This document shows positions 25,397 through 34,159 of a DNA stretch of 64,000 nt, one piece after another. This DNA comes from DASQFQ01 sp963730115 (GTDB taxonomy: Bacteria > Actinomycetota > Thermoleophilia > Solirubrobacterales > Solirubrobacteraceae), in assembly GCA_963730115.1 (NCBI GenBank), contig CAVSQM010000001.1:62001-126000 (forward strand), in the 5' to 3' direction. Numbering within the stretch: position 1 is the stretch's first letter; each line of letters opens with the position of its first letter. The notes under the pieces are model-generated. The model saw only the letters and a program-made list of their open reading frames with translations, did not search any database and was not told the origin of the DNA. A program made the translations under genes and the position numbers.

Positions 25397-28300
25397 GTGA
25401 GCACCCACGCCTGCGCGCACCTGCACGTCCACTCCGAGTACTCGCTCCTCGACGGCGCCGCCAACATCGACGGCCTCGCCGCCCGCGCGGCCGCCTTCGG
25501 CCAGCCCGCGCTCGGCCTCACCGACCACGGCGTGATGAACGGCAGCGTCGAGCTCTACAAGGCCTGCAAGAAGCACGACATCAAGCCGATCCTCGGCCTC
25601 GAGGCCTACTTCGTCGACGACCGCACCGTCCGCGAGGGCAAGATCGAGCGCAACCACCTGACGCTCCTCGCGGCCACCGACGAGGGCTTCAAGAACCTCA
25701 CCAAGCTCTCCAGCGCCGGCTTCTCCGAGGGTCTCTATCGCGGCAAGCCCGGCGTCGACCTGCACCTGCTCGAGCGCCACGCCGAGGGCATCATCGCGCT
25801 CACCGGCTGCCTCGCCTCCCGCTCCAGCCGGCGCATCGTCGAGGGCCGCACCAAGCAGGCCCGCGAGCACCTCGACCAGCTCGTCCAGGTCTTCGGCCCG
25901 GAGGACGTCTACTTCGAGGTCCAGCGCAACGGCATCGCCGAGCAGGAGCAGGTCAACGAGCAGATCGCGAAGTTCGCCGCCGAGCTCAACCGCCCGCTCG
26001 TCGCGACCGCCGACGTCCACTACCTCCGCAAGGAGGACTACCACCACCACGCCGCCCTGCTGTGCGTGCAGACGAAGTCGACGCTCGCGCAGCCGAAGAT
26101 GTCGTTCGAGACCAACGAGTTCTATTTGAAGAGCTCGGAGGAGATGGCGGAGTCCTTCAAGGACATGCCCGAGGCGATCGCGTCCACGCTCGAGATCGCC
26201 GAGCGCTGCGACACGACGATCTCGCTCAAGCAGCAGCTGATCCCGCGCTTCGACTGCCCCGACGGCCTCACCGAGGAGGCCTACCTCCGGAACCTCGTCC
26301 AGACCGGCCTCCGCAAGCGCTACGGCGACCCGATCCCCGCCGACGCCCAGGAGCGGGCGGACATGGAGCTCCAGGTCATCGGCAACATGGGCTTCAACGC
26401 CTACTTCCTGATCGTCCACGACTTCGTCGCCTACGCGAAGTCCAACGGCATCGCGGTCGGCCCCGGCCGTGGCAGCGCGGCAGGCAGCATCGTCTCGTAC
26501 TGCCTCGAGATCACGGACGTCGATCCGCTCCGCTACGACCTCCTGTTCGAGCGCTTCCTGAACGCCGAGCGCGTGTCGATGCCGGACATCGACATCGACT
26601 TCTCCGTCCGCGGCCGCGAGCGCGTGATCCGCTACGTGACCGAGAAGTACGGCGACGAGCGCGTCGCCCAGATCATCACCTTCGGCCGCATGTTCCCGCG
26701 CGCCGCCACACGCGACGCCGCCCGCGTCCTCGGCCACGACTACGGCGTCGGCGACCGCCTCGCCAAGCTCATCCCCGACCCGATCATGGGCCGCCCGCCG
26801 AGCTTCGAGGACTGCCTGCAGCCGGGCGCGGAGCTCGGCGCCGAGGTCGCGAAGGACCCGACCGCCAAGCAGATCGTCGACGTCGCCCAGGGCCTCGAGG
26901 GCATCGTCCGCAACGCGAGCATCCACGCCGCCGCGGTCGTCATCTCCGACCGCCCGCTGACCGACATCGTCCCGCTCCAGCTCGCCGACGCCGGCGTGGG
27001 GGAGGACGGCGCGAAGATCTACCGCACCGTCACCCAGTACTCGATGAAGCCGATCGAGGAGATCGGCCTGCTGAAGATGGACTTCCTCGGCCTCCGCAAC
27101 CTCGACGTGATCGAGGACGCGCTGACGATCATCGAGCGCTCGACCGGCCAGCGTCTCGACATGGCCCAGCTGCCGCTCGACGACGAGAAGACCTACGCGA
27201 TGATGGCCCGGGGCGACTCGGTGGGCGTGTTCCAGTTCGAGTCCGAGGGCATGCGCGAGGCGCTCAAGAAGGTCCAGCCGGACGAGTTCGAGGACCTCGT
27301 GGCGCTCAACGCGCTCTACCGCCCGGGCGCCATGGACCAGATCCCCACCTACGCCCGCGGCAAGCGCAACCCCGACAGCATCGGCTACATCGACGACCGC
27401 CTGCGCCCGATCACCGAGGCCACGAAGGGCGTGATCCTCTACCAGGAGCAGTCGATGCAGATCGCCAAGGCGATCGCCGGCTTCTCCGGCCCGCGCGCGG
27501 ACGACCTGCGCAAGGCGATCGGCAAGAAGAACCGTGAGGCGATGGCCCAGCTCAAGCCGGAGTTCGTGGCCGGCTGCCGCGCCTCCGGCACGTCGGAGAG
27601 CGTGATCGAGCAGCTGTGGACGATCAACGAGCGCTCCGCCGACTACTCCTTCAACCGCTCCCACGCCGCCTGCTACGGGCTGATCGCCTACCGCACGGCG
27701 TGGCTGAAGGCCAACTACCCCGCCGAGTACATGGCGGCGCTGATCTCCAGCGTCATGAGCACCAAGGACAAGGTCCCGTTCTTCGTCGCCCGCTGCGAGG
27801 AGATGGGGATCGAGATCCTGCCGCCGGACGTCAACGACTCCGACCACGAGTTCATGGTCGTGGAGGGCAACATCCGCTTCGGGCTCGACGCCGTGAAGGG
27901 CGTCGGCTACGCCGCCGTCGAGGCGATGAAGCGCGCCCGCGAGGAGGGCGGCCCGTTCACGAGCCTGTGGGACTTCTGCGAGCGCGTCGACTGCCGCACG
28001 GTCAACAAGCGCGCGATCGAGGCGCTGATCAAGTGCGGCGCGTTCGGCTCCACCGGCGCCACCCGCCGCGGCATGCTCGAGGTGCTCGACGCCGCCCAGG
28101 CCGCCGGCTCGAAGACGCAGCTCGACGCCCAGATCGGCCAGGGCTCGATCTTCGACCTCGGCCCGATGGACGGCGGCGCCTCGCCGTTCGCGGCGCCGTC
28201 GCACCCGCCGATCCCGACGCACGAGTTCGAGCGTCCCGACCTGCTGGCGATGGAGAAGGAGTCGATCGGCCTCTTCATCTCCGACCATCCGCTCAAGCGC

Positions 28301-28909
28301 GTCCGCGAGGCGCTGCGGGCCAAGGCCGACTGCGCCTGCGCCGAGGTGATGGACCGCAAGGACGGCGAGTGGATCAGGATCGGCGGCATGATCACCGCGG
28401 CCAAGAAGATCCGCGCGCGCTCGGGCTCGATGCTGATGTTCGCCACCGTCGACGACCTCGAGGGCGCGGTCGAGCTGATGGTGTTCGAGAAGACGCTGGC
28501 GACCGCCGAGGCCGCGCTGCAGCTCGACGAGATCGTGCTCGTCAAGGGCCGCGTCGACCACAAGGAGGCCGGCAAGGTCACCGTGATCGTGCAGGACGTC
28601 GAGCGCTTCGACCCGTCGGACGCGGAGATCGAGAAGGCCCGCGAGCAGGCCGTCAAGGCCGCCGAGCCGCCGAAGCCGCTGCGGCTCGTGGTCGACGGCG
28701 AGCGCCTCCCCGTCACGGTGATCGAGGACCTCAAGCGCCTGTGCGAGGACTACCCGGGCGACTGCGAGGTCGTGCTCGAGGTCCACACCCCCGACGGCCC
28801 CCGCCGCCTGCGCTTCGGGCAGAGCTACCGGGTCGCGGCGCGCAACGCCTCCTTGAAGGCGGAGCTCGACCGCCTGCTCGCTCCAGCAAGGCCACTCGCC
28901 CTCGCTTAG
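25397..28909 (+). CDS. dnaE: DNA polymerase III alpha subunit
   Basis: Replicative polymerase, 1,170 residues, normal for DnaE1. In order: PHP domain from residue 8 (HLHVHSEYSLLDG, LTDHGVMNG); polymerase core with GPGRGSAAGS and the catalytic aspartates in MPDIDIDF; finger and thumb regions; RKAIGKKN; the ADYSFNRSHAACYG segment; helix-hairpin-helix region near 790-870; C-terminal OB fold (IRIGGMITAAKKI). PHP metal-binding residues appear kept, so proofreading activity is possible. No intein. The GTG start has TAGTCT ending 10 bases upstream and no Shine-Dalgarno. Confidence 0.97.
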   Translation: MSTHACAHLHVHSEYSLLDGAANIDGLAARAAAFGQPALGLTDHGVMNGSVELYKACKKHDIKPILGLEAYFVDDRTVREGKIERNHLTLLAATDEGFKNLTKLSSAGFSEGLYRGKPGVDLHLLERHAEGIIALTGCLASRSSRRIVEGRTKQAREHLDQLVQVFGPEDVYFEVQRNGIAEQEQVNEQIAKFAAELNRPLVATADVHYLRKEDYHHHAALLCVQTKSTLAQPKMSFETNEFYLKSSEEMAESFKDMPEAIASTLEIAERCDTTISLKQQLIPRFDCPDGLTEEAYLRNLVQTGLRKRYGDPIPADAQERADMELQVIGNMGFNAYFLIVHDFVAYAKSNGIAVGPGRGSAAGSIVSYCLEITDVDPLRYDLLFERFLNAERVSMPDIDIDFSVRGRERVIRYVTEKYGDERVAQIITFGRMFPRAATRDAARVLGHDYGVGDRLAKLIPDPIMGRPPSFEDCLQPGAELGAEVAKDPTAKQIVDVAQGLEGIVRNASIHAAAVVISDRPLTDIVPLQLADAGVGEDGAKIYRTVTQYSMKPIEEIGLLKMDFLGLRNLDVIEDALTIIERSTGQRLDMAQLPLDDEKTYAMMARGDSVGVFQFESEGMREALKKVQPDEFEDLVALNALYRPGAMDQIPTYARGKRNPDSIGYIDDRLRPITEATKGVILYQEQSMQIAKAIAGFSGPRADDLRKAIGKKNREAMAQLKPEFVAGCRASGTSESVIEQLWTINERSADYSFNRSHAACYGLIAYRTAWLKANYPAEYMAALISSVMSTKDKVPFFVARCEEMGIEILPPDVNDSDHEFMVVEGNIRFGLDAVKGVGYAAVEAMKRAREEGGPFTSLWDFCERVDCRTVNKRAIEALIKCGAFGSTGATRRGMLEVLDAAQAAGSKTQLDAQIGQGSIFDLGPMDGGASPFAAPSHPPIPTHEFERPDLLAMEKESIGLFISDHPLKRVREALRAKADCACAEVMDRKDGEWIRIGGMITAAKKIRARSGSMLMFATVDDLEGAVELMVFEKTLATAEAALQLDEIVLVKGRVDHKEAGKVTVIVQDVERFDPSDAEIEKAREQAVKAAEPPKPLRLVVDGERLPVTVIEDLKRLCEDYPGDCEVVLEVHTPDGPRRLRFGQSYRVAARNASLKAELDRLLAPARPLALA

Positions 28910-28912
28910 AGT
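28907..28912 (+). promoter_or_regulatory. -10-like TAGAGT of trpB2
   Basis: TAGAGT begins with the dnaE stop codon and ends 7 bases before the trpB2 ATG at 28920. Confidence 0.45.
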
Positions 28913-28919
28913 CGGCGCC

Positions 28920-30266
28920 ATGCCGCCGACCAAGTTCCTGCTGGGCGAAGACGCCATCCCGACCCACTGGGTCAACCTGCTGCCCGACCTGCCCGGCCCG
29001 CCGCTGCCGCCGCTGAGCCCGCAGACCGGCGAGCCCGCCGGTCCTGACGACCTGACGCCGATCTTCCCCATGGCGTTGATCGGCCAAGAGGTCTCGATGG
29101 ACCCCGTGATCCCGATCCCGGACGCCGTGCGCGACGCCTACCGGCTGTGGCGGCCGACGCCGCTGTTCCGCGCGCACCGGCTCGAGCAGGCGCTCGATAC
29201 GCCCGCGCGCATCTTCTACAAGTACGAAGGCGTCTCGCCGGCCGGCTCGCACAAGCCGAACACCGCCGTCCCACAGGCCTACGAGAACGCCCAGGCCGGG
29301 GTCAAGAAGCTCTCGACCGAGACCGGCGCCGGCCAGTGGGGCTCGGCGCTCGCGTTCGCCTGCACGCTGTTCGGGCTCGAGTGCGAGGTCTTCATGGTCG
29401 GCTCGAGCTACGACCAGAAGCCGTACCGGCGCTCGATGATGCAGACCTGGGGCGCCACGGTGCACCGCTCGCCCTCCGACCTCACCGGGGCGGGCCGCTC
29501 GCAGGCCGAGCACCCGACCGGCTCGCTCGGGATCGCGATCTCCGAGGCCGTCGAGGTCGCCGCCCAGGACCCGGAGTGCAACTACTCGCTCGGCTCCGTG
29601 CTCAACCACGTGATGCTGCACCAGACGGTGATCGGCCAGGAGGCGATCGCCCAGCTCGAGCTGGCCGACGCGGTGCCGGACGTGATCATCGGCTGCGTCG
29701 GCGGCGGCTCGAACTTCGCCGGGCTCGTGTTCCCGTTCCTGCGCGAGGGGAGCACGGCGCGGATCGTCGCCGCCGAGCCCGCCGCCTGCCCGACGCTGAC
29801 CCGCGGCGTCTACGGCTACGACTACGGCGACACGGTGGGGATGACGCCGCTGATGCCGATGTACACGCTCGGCCACAGCTTCGTGCCGCCGCCCGTGCAC
29901 GCCGGCGGCCTGCGCTACCACGGCGACGCGCCGATGGTCTGCGGGCTCGTGAAGGCGGGGCGGATCGAGGCGCGCGCCTACAAGCAGAACGAGACCTTCG
30001 AGGCCGCGGTGCGGTTCGCGCGCTCGGAGGGGATCATCCCGGCGCCCGAGCCCGCGCACGCGATCCGCGCGGTGATCGAGGAGGCCGAGGCGGCCCGCGA
30101 GGCCGGCGAGGAGCGGACGATCCTGTTCGGCCTCTGCGGCCACGGCAACTTCGATCTGGCCGCCTACGACGCGTATCTCGCCGGTGAGCTCGAGGATCCG
30201 GAGTTCAGCGAGGAGGAGCTGCAGGCCGCGCTGGACGGGCTTCCGGAGGCGCCCGCGATCGCCTGA
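28920..30266 (+). CDS. trpB2: TrpB2-type tryptophan synthase beta-like protein
   Basis: 448-residue PLP enzyme of fold type II. The PLP lysine is in GSHKPNTAV; AGQWGSALAFACTLFGLE and the phosphate loop GCVGGGSNFAG follow. The long N-terminal extension before RPTPLFRAHRLE and the length mark the TrpB2 subgroup rather than TrpB1. TrpB2 condenses indole with serine (or phosphoserine in some archaea) to tryptophan, usually without TrpA. No trpA or other trp gene is near. It starts 10 bases after dnaE, and TAGAGT ends 7 bases before the ATG, overlapping the dnaE stop, so it may have its own leaderless transcript. Confidence 0.92.
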   Translation: MPPTKFLLGEDAIPTHWVNLLPDLPGPPLPPLSPQTGEPAGPDDLTPIFPMALIGQEVSMDPVIPIPDAVRDAYRLWRPTPLFRAHRLEQALDTPARIFYKYEGVSPAGSHKPNTAVPQAYENAQAGVKKLSTETGAGQWGSALAFACTLFGLECEVFMVGSSYDQKPYRRSMMQTWGATVHRSPSDLTGAGRSQAEHPTGSLGIAISEAVEVAAQDPECNYSLGSVLNHVMLHQTVIGQEAIAQLELADAVPDVIIGCVGGGSNFAGLVFPFLREGSTARIVAAEPAACPTLTRGVYGYDYGDTVGMTPLMPMYTLGHSFVPPPVHAGGLRYHGDAPMVCGLVKAGRIEARAYKQNETFEAAVRFARSEGIIPAPEPAHAIRAVIEEAEAAREAGEERTILFGLCGHGNFDLAAYDAYLAGELEDPEFSEEELQAALDGLPEAPAIA

Positions 30267-30294
30267 ACGTCGCCGTGGTGACAGGTGCCTCCGC

Positions 30295-30300
30295 TACCCT
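30295..30300 (+). promoter_or_regulatory. -10-like TACCCT of the VWA gene
   Basis: TACCCT followed by 9 bases and the ATG at 30310. Confidence 0.5.
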
Positions 30301-30309
30301 CGGCGGCGG

Positions 30310-31572
30310 ATGCGCCGGTGCCGTCTTGCCGCGGGAGCCCTGGGGATGCTCGCACTGCTGCTCGCACCCGCATCGGCGGCTGCCCAGAGCCAGCCCGCCC
30401 CGGACAAGGACGCGGCGGTCATCCTCGTGGTCGACGCGTCGAAGTCGATGAAGGCCGATGACGGCACGGGCCGGCCGAAGATCGATGCGGCCAAGGAGGC
30501 GCTCAACACGCTGGTCGACGAGCTGCCCGACGACGCCAAGGTCGGGCTGCGGGTCTACGGCTCCGAGGTCTCCGGCACCGGCAAGGCGGCGGGCTGCGCC
30601 GACACGAAGCTCGTCGCGCCGGTGGCACCGCTCGACCGGCCAGGGCTGAAGGCGGCCATCGACGCGCTCCAGCCGCGCGGCTTCACGCCGATCGGGCGCT
30701 CGCTGCAGGCCGCGGCGGAGGACCTCGGGAGCGCGAAGCAGAAGACCGTCGTGCTCGTCTCCGACGGCGGCGACAACTGCGCGCCGCCGGCGCCGTGCGG
30801 GGTGGCCCGGCAGCTGGCGCAGGGCGGCGTGGCGCTGAAGATCCAGGCGGTCGGCTTCCAGGTCCGGCCGAACGTGCGGAAGCAGCTGCAGTGCATCGCG
30901 GACGCAGGCGGTGGCCGCTACGTCGACGCCGAGGACGCGGAGGAGCTCGGCGGGCAGCTGCGCTCGCTGGCCGCGCGGGCGCTGCGGCCGTACGTGACGC
31001 AGGGCAAGGAGCTCGTGGGCGTGCCGGCGCCGTCGTCGGCGAAGCTCTACGGGCCGGGGCAGTATGTGACGACGATCCCCGCCAACGAGCCCGCCTGGTA
31101 CTCGTTCCGGGTCGGCGCGGGCCAGTCGATCGCGATCAGCGCCACGCTGCCGAACTCGGACGCGGGCGTGCCGTCGATCTTCAAGACCGAGCTGCAGAAC
31201 GAGAGCCTCGAGTTCGCCGACAGCGACGCGTCGACCAACAGCGACGACGTCCTCACCGCGATCGTGACGGACGACATCGGCGAGGACGACCTGCGCGAGC
31301 CGCCGGTCGGGCGCTACTTCTACAAGCTCGAGGCCGACCCGAATCAGGGCCAGAGCGGCCCGTACCCGGTCGAGCTCGCGGTGCGCGTGACCGGGAAGGT
31401 CATCGGGGCGTCGAAGCCGGCGTCGGACCCGGAGCCGGCCTCCGGGTCCTCCGGCGGCGACGACGGCGGGCCGAGCGACATCGTGCTGCTCGCGGGCGGG
31501 ATCGGCGGGATCGCGCTCGGCGTGGTGGCCGGCGGCGCGCTGGCCGGGGTGGGGCGGAGGCGCCCGGCGTGA
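30310..31572 (+). CDS. Membrane-anchored VWA-domain protein
   Basis: 420 residues. Signal peptide (RRCRLAAGALGMLALLLAPASAAA), then a von Willebrand factor A domain at about 33-230 with a full MIDAS: DASKSMKADD, the threonine in GFTPIGRSL and the aspartate in VLVSDGGDN. A beta-rich domain follows (YGPGQYVTTIPANEPAWYSFRVGAGQSIAI), an acidic linker, and one C-terminal transmembrane helix with an Arg-rich tail. It probably binds a protein partner through Mg2+ outside the cell. It overlaps the next gene by 4 bases (GTGA). TACCCT lies 9 bases before the ATG. Confidence 0.88.
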   Translation: MRRCRLAAGALGMLALLLAPASAAAQSQPAPDKDAAVILVVDASKSMKADDGTGRPKIDAAKEALNTLVDELPDDAKVGLRVYGSEVSGTGKAAGCADTKLVAPVAPLDRPGLKAAIDALQPRGFTPIGRSLQAAAEDLGSAKQKTVVLVSDGGDNCAPPAPCGVARQLAQGGVALKIQAVGFQVRPNVRKQLQCIADAGGGRYVDAEDAEELGGQLRSLAARALRPYVTQGKELVGVPAPSSAKLYGPGQYVTTIPANEPAWYSFRVGAGQSIAISATLPNSDAGVPSIFKTELQNESLEFADSDASTNSDDVLTAIVTDDIGEDDLREPPVGRYFYKLEADPNQGQSGPYPVELAVRVTGKVIGASKPASDPEPASGSSGGDDGGPSDIVLLAGGIGGIALGVVAGGALAGVGRRRPA

Positions 31573-32243
31573 GGCTCCTGGTCGCGGTCTTGATGCTGCT
31601 GGTGGCGGCGCCGGCGGCCTCGGCGCAGTCGCCGATCGCGGGCGGCGGCTCGTTCAACGACGCGCCGGTCCTGGCCCCCGGGCGCTACAAGGACACGCTG
31701 CGGGGCGGCGAGCAGCTGTTCTATGCGGTCGCGCTCAAGCCGGGCCAGCAGCTCAAGGCGGGCGCGACGGTCTCCGGGCGCCCGAACGGCAGCTACTTCA
31801 TCAAGCTCGCGCTGTACGGCCCGCTGCGCCAGAAGGACATCTCCAGCGGCGAGCAGACCGAGGCGTTCGGCGAGACCGACCGCAGCGTGTCGTTGCGCGT
31901 CGAGGGCGAGCCGGTGGCGGAGGAGGACAACGCGAGCAGCGACGCCGTCTACTCCGAGCCGGGGACCTACTACATCTCGCTGGCCGCGGACGACTTCGGG
32001 AGCAACGGCGGGGCCGACCAGTTCGACTCGCTGATCGACCTCCAGGTGACGGGCGAGGTGATCCCCGAGCCGACGCCCACCGAGACGGCGGAGCCCGCGG
32101 CGACGGTCGAGTCCGGCGGGACGGCAGGGCTCGAGGGCGGCAGCGACGACGGCGGCTCGGGCGAGCTCGGGATGGCGATCGTGCTCGGCCTCGCGCTCGG
32201 CGGGCTCGTGGGGTTCGGGGTCAGGCGGCTGCGGACGGCGTAG
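31569..32243 (+). CDS. Secreted/anchored protein paired with the VWA protein
   Basis: 224 residues from a GTG overlapping the VWA stop. Signal peptide (LLVAVLMLLVAAPAASA), a single beta domain (FNDAPVLAPGRYKDTLRGGEQLFYAVALKPGQQL...), an acidic Thr/Pro/Gly linker, and a C-terminal transmembrane helix with RRLR. The beta domain resembles the second domain of the upstream VWA protein in layout (GxYxxTxxxGExxxYxVxLxxGQxL), so the two may have arisen by duplication and assemble together. Function unknown. Its last 23 bases overlap the convergent zinc-ribbon gene. Confidence 0.8.
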   Translation: MRLLVAVLMLLVAAPAASAQSPIAGGGSFNDAPVLAPGRYKDTLRGGEQLFYAVALKPGQQLKAGATVSGRPNGSYFIKLALYGPLRQKDISSGEQTEAFGETDRSVSLRVEGEPVAEEDNASSDAVYSEPGTYYISLAADDFGSNGGADQFDSLIDLQVTGEVIPEPTPTETAEPAATVESGGTAGLEGGSDDGGSGELGMAIVLGLALGGLVGFGVRRLRTA

Positions 32244-33771
32244 CCGTGGCGCGGGCAGCGAGGAAGCCACCTGCCGCCCCGATCAGCGCGCCGAACACGA
32301 GCACGATCCCGAACACGCTCTCGCCCTGGGCGTGGCCGAACAGCGTGTCCTGCAGCAGCCCGTTGAGGAGGGCGAGCACGATCGCCCAGACGGGCCCGAC
32401 GAGCGCGCCCCAGGCGGCGCCGAGCAGCGGCGAGGTGGCCTCGCGCTCGCGGGCGACGAGGAAGCCGGCGTACAGCGCGGCGGTGAGCGGGATGCCGATC
32501 AGGACCACGAGCATCAGCAGGAAGACGACGGCGCTGGTGCCGTCGCGGTAGGCGAAAAGGCGGAACGTCTCGCTGCTCACGCCGATGATCTCCTGCGGGT
32601 CCTCGGCCGGGAGCGGGAGGGCGAGCACCTCGGGCTGCAGCGAGCGGCGCTCGAACGCGGCCAGCGTGCCGAGCTCGAAGGTGTGGACGCCATGGTCGAC
32701 CGCGTACAGCGCGGTGTCGACGAGCGCGATCGGCAGCGAGCGGCTCCCGCGCGTGTCGCCGTCGGTGGCGACGTTGACGATCCACAGCGCGGTGCCGAGC
32801 ACGGTGGTGACCAGCAGCGCGAGCCCGAGCGGCTTCAGCGCGGTCAGCGCGGCGCGGCCGATCGCGCGGCCGCGCGGGGGGACCTTCTCGCCCTCGACGG
32901 TGGGGGGCGCCGCCAGCAGCGTGCCGGCGAGCCCGCCGACGAGCGCCCACAGGAGCCCGTAGCCGAACGTCTGGCCGACCGACGCGCTGAGGTCGCCGGT
33001 GAGGAGCGCGGGGATGATCATCAGCAGCGCGAACAGGAACGCCCCGGCGGCGGCGACGGCGAGCCGGAAGCCGAGGCCGGTGGTCTGGAGCCGTCCGAGC
33101 TGCGCCCGCGCGAGGTACAGCGACGTCAGGACCGGCACGAGCGCGAACAGCCCGGGCGCCACCCGGCTCGTGTTGCGGAAGGCGTCGAACAGCGCGTCGT
33201 TCTCGAACCCCGCGAGCACGAGCTGCACCATCTGCCGGAACGCCTCCTGCACGTAGCCGGCATCCGCGCCGAGGAAGCCGATCAGCGAGGCGTCCGGCAG
33301 CGCGGCGAGGACGAAGCCGGCGACGAAGACAACGGCAAACGTGCCGACGCCGATGACCCCGGCGGCGACGGCCGCCGGCGTCTGCCCGAGCGCCCCGAGC
33401 TGCCCGACGAGCTCCGCCTGCGCGCCGCCGGAGCGGGACCGCGAGGAGTCCGGATCGGGCTCAGATCGGGGTTCGTCTGCGGGCTCAGATCGGGGTTCGT
33501 CTGCGGGCTCAGATCGGGGTTCGCCGGCGGGCTCAGATCGGACCTCGTCGGCCGCCTCCGGAGGTGGCGGCGGCGGTAGAGGCGGCGGCGGAGGCGCCGG
33601 TTCGGGCTCCGGCTCCGGCTCGGGTTCGGGCGGAGGCGGCGGCGGGGGCTCCGGCGCGGGTGGCGGGGCGGGTTCGGGCGGTGCCTCCGTGGCCGTGCGG
33701 GGCGCGCCGCAGTTCGGGCAGAAGCGTGCGCGGTCGTCCAGCTTGTTTCCGCACTGGTCGCAGAACGCCAT
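32221..33771 (-). CDS. Zinc-ribbon multi-span membrane protein
   Basis: 516 residues. An N-terminal zinc ribbon (CDQCGNKLDDRARFCPNCG) is followed by a ~110-residue disordered region rich in Pro/Glu with SEPADEPR repeats. About eight to ten hydrophobic segments come next, between residues 155 and 510. This zinc_ribbon plus membrane-domain layout is widespread in actinobacteria and mostly uncharacterised. It ends inside the VWA-partner gene on the other strand (23-base overlap). No enzymatic motif; transport or envelope regulation is possible. Confidence 0.82.
   Translation of the reverse strand: MAFCDQCGNKLDDRARFCPNCGAPRTATEAPPEPAPPPAPEPPPPPPPEPEPEPEPEPAPPPPPLPPPPPPEAADEVRSEPAGEPRSEPADEPRSEPADEPRSEPDPDSSRSRSGGAQAELVGQLGALGQTPAAVAAGVIGVGTFAVVFVAGFVLAALPDASLIGFLGADAGYVQEAFRQMVQLVLAGFENDALFDAFRNTSRVAPGLFALVPVLTSLYLARAQLGRLQTTGLGFRLAVAAAGAFLFALLMIIPALLTGDLSASVGQTFGYGLLWALVGGLAGTLLAAPPTVEGEKVPPRGRAIGRAALTALKPLGLALLVTTVLGTALWIVNVATDGDTRGSRSLPIALVDTALYAVDHGVHTFELGTLAAFERRSLQPEVLALPLPAEDPQEIIGVSSETFRLFAYRDGTSAVVFLLMLVVLIGIPLTAALYAGFLVAREREATSPLLGAAWGALVGPVWAIVLALLNGLLQDTLFGHAQGESVFGIVLVFGALIGAAGGFLAARATATPSAAA
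33457..33552 (-). repeat. Four 24-base tandem repeats (SEPADEPR)
   Basis: Exact-period units start at 33457, 33481, 33505 and 33529. The first two are identical, the third differs in 2 bases and the fourth in its second half. They encode the acidic SEPADEPR octapeptide in the linker between the zinc ribbon and the membrane domain. Confidence 0.9.
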
Positions 33772-33866
33772 CCCCGCCGCAGACTAGCCGGACGTCCGGC
33801 GCACAGCCCTGCTTTTCAAGTTCTGGCGCGGGTTGTCGAGGCCATCCGTGGCAGGAGGACTCGACC

Positions 33867-34159
33867 ATGCTGGTGTGCAAGGACAAACGGGGCTGGACGC
33901 TGGGCGCACTCGCGCTGCTGGTCGCCCTACTCGCTCTCGCCTCCGCGCCCGCCAGCTCAAGCTCGGCAGGAAGCCGACGGTCGTCGGCACCCTCACCCGC
34001 AGCGTCGCCGGCACCGCCAAGCTGAAGGTCAGGCTCACCGGCAAGGCCAAGCAGCGGCTCAAGCGCGCGAAGTCGGTGAAGCTCACCCTGCGCGCGGTGG
34101 CGACCGACGCGGCCGGCAACGCCGCCTCGCGCACCGCCAAGGTGACGCTGAAGCGCTAG
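33867..34159 (+). pseudogene. Remnant of a secreted protein: signal peptide and C-terminus out of frame
   Basis: An ATG with GCAGGAGG 9 bases upstream starts MLVCKDKRGWTLGALALLVALLALASAPA, a clear export signal. Read on, this frame ends after 52 residues at 34025 in Ser/Ala-rich sequence. From about 33950 another frame carries LKLGRKPTVVGTLTRSV, LKVRLTGKAKQRLKRAK and TDAAGNAASRTAKVTLKR, the typical C-terminal module of large exported actinobacterial proteins, up to the stop at 34159. The middle is missing. Most likely an internal deletion joined the two ends out of frame; a simple one-base error would give a very short ~97-residue protein. Confidence 0.6.

Noticed and set aside
25397..28909. 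Possible intein or split in dnaE
   Set aside because: Length is normal and the catalytic blocks follow one another without insertion.
25184..29071. A 1,295-codon open frame antisense to dnaE
   Set aside because: It mirrors dnaE in a frame that stays open because of high GC; the translation is Arg/Val/Leu/Asp-rich without any domain, and dnaE on the other strand is unambiguous.
33457..33552. Regular direct repeats that could suggest a CRISPR array
   Set aside because: The 24-base units are contiguous with no spacers and encode in-frame SEPADEPR repeats.
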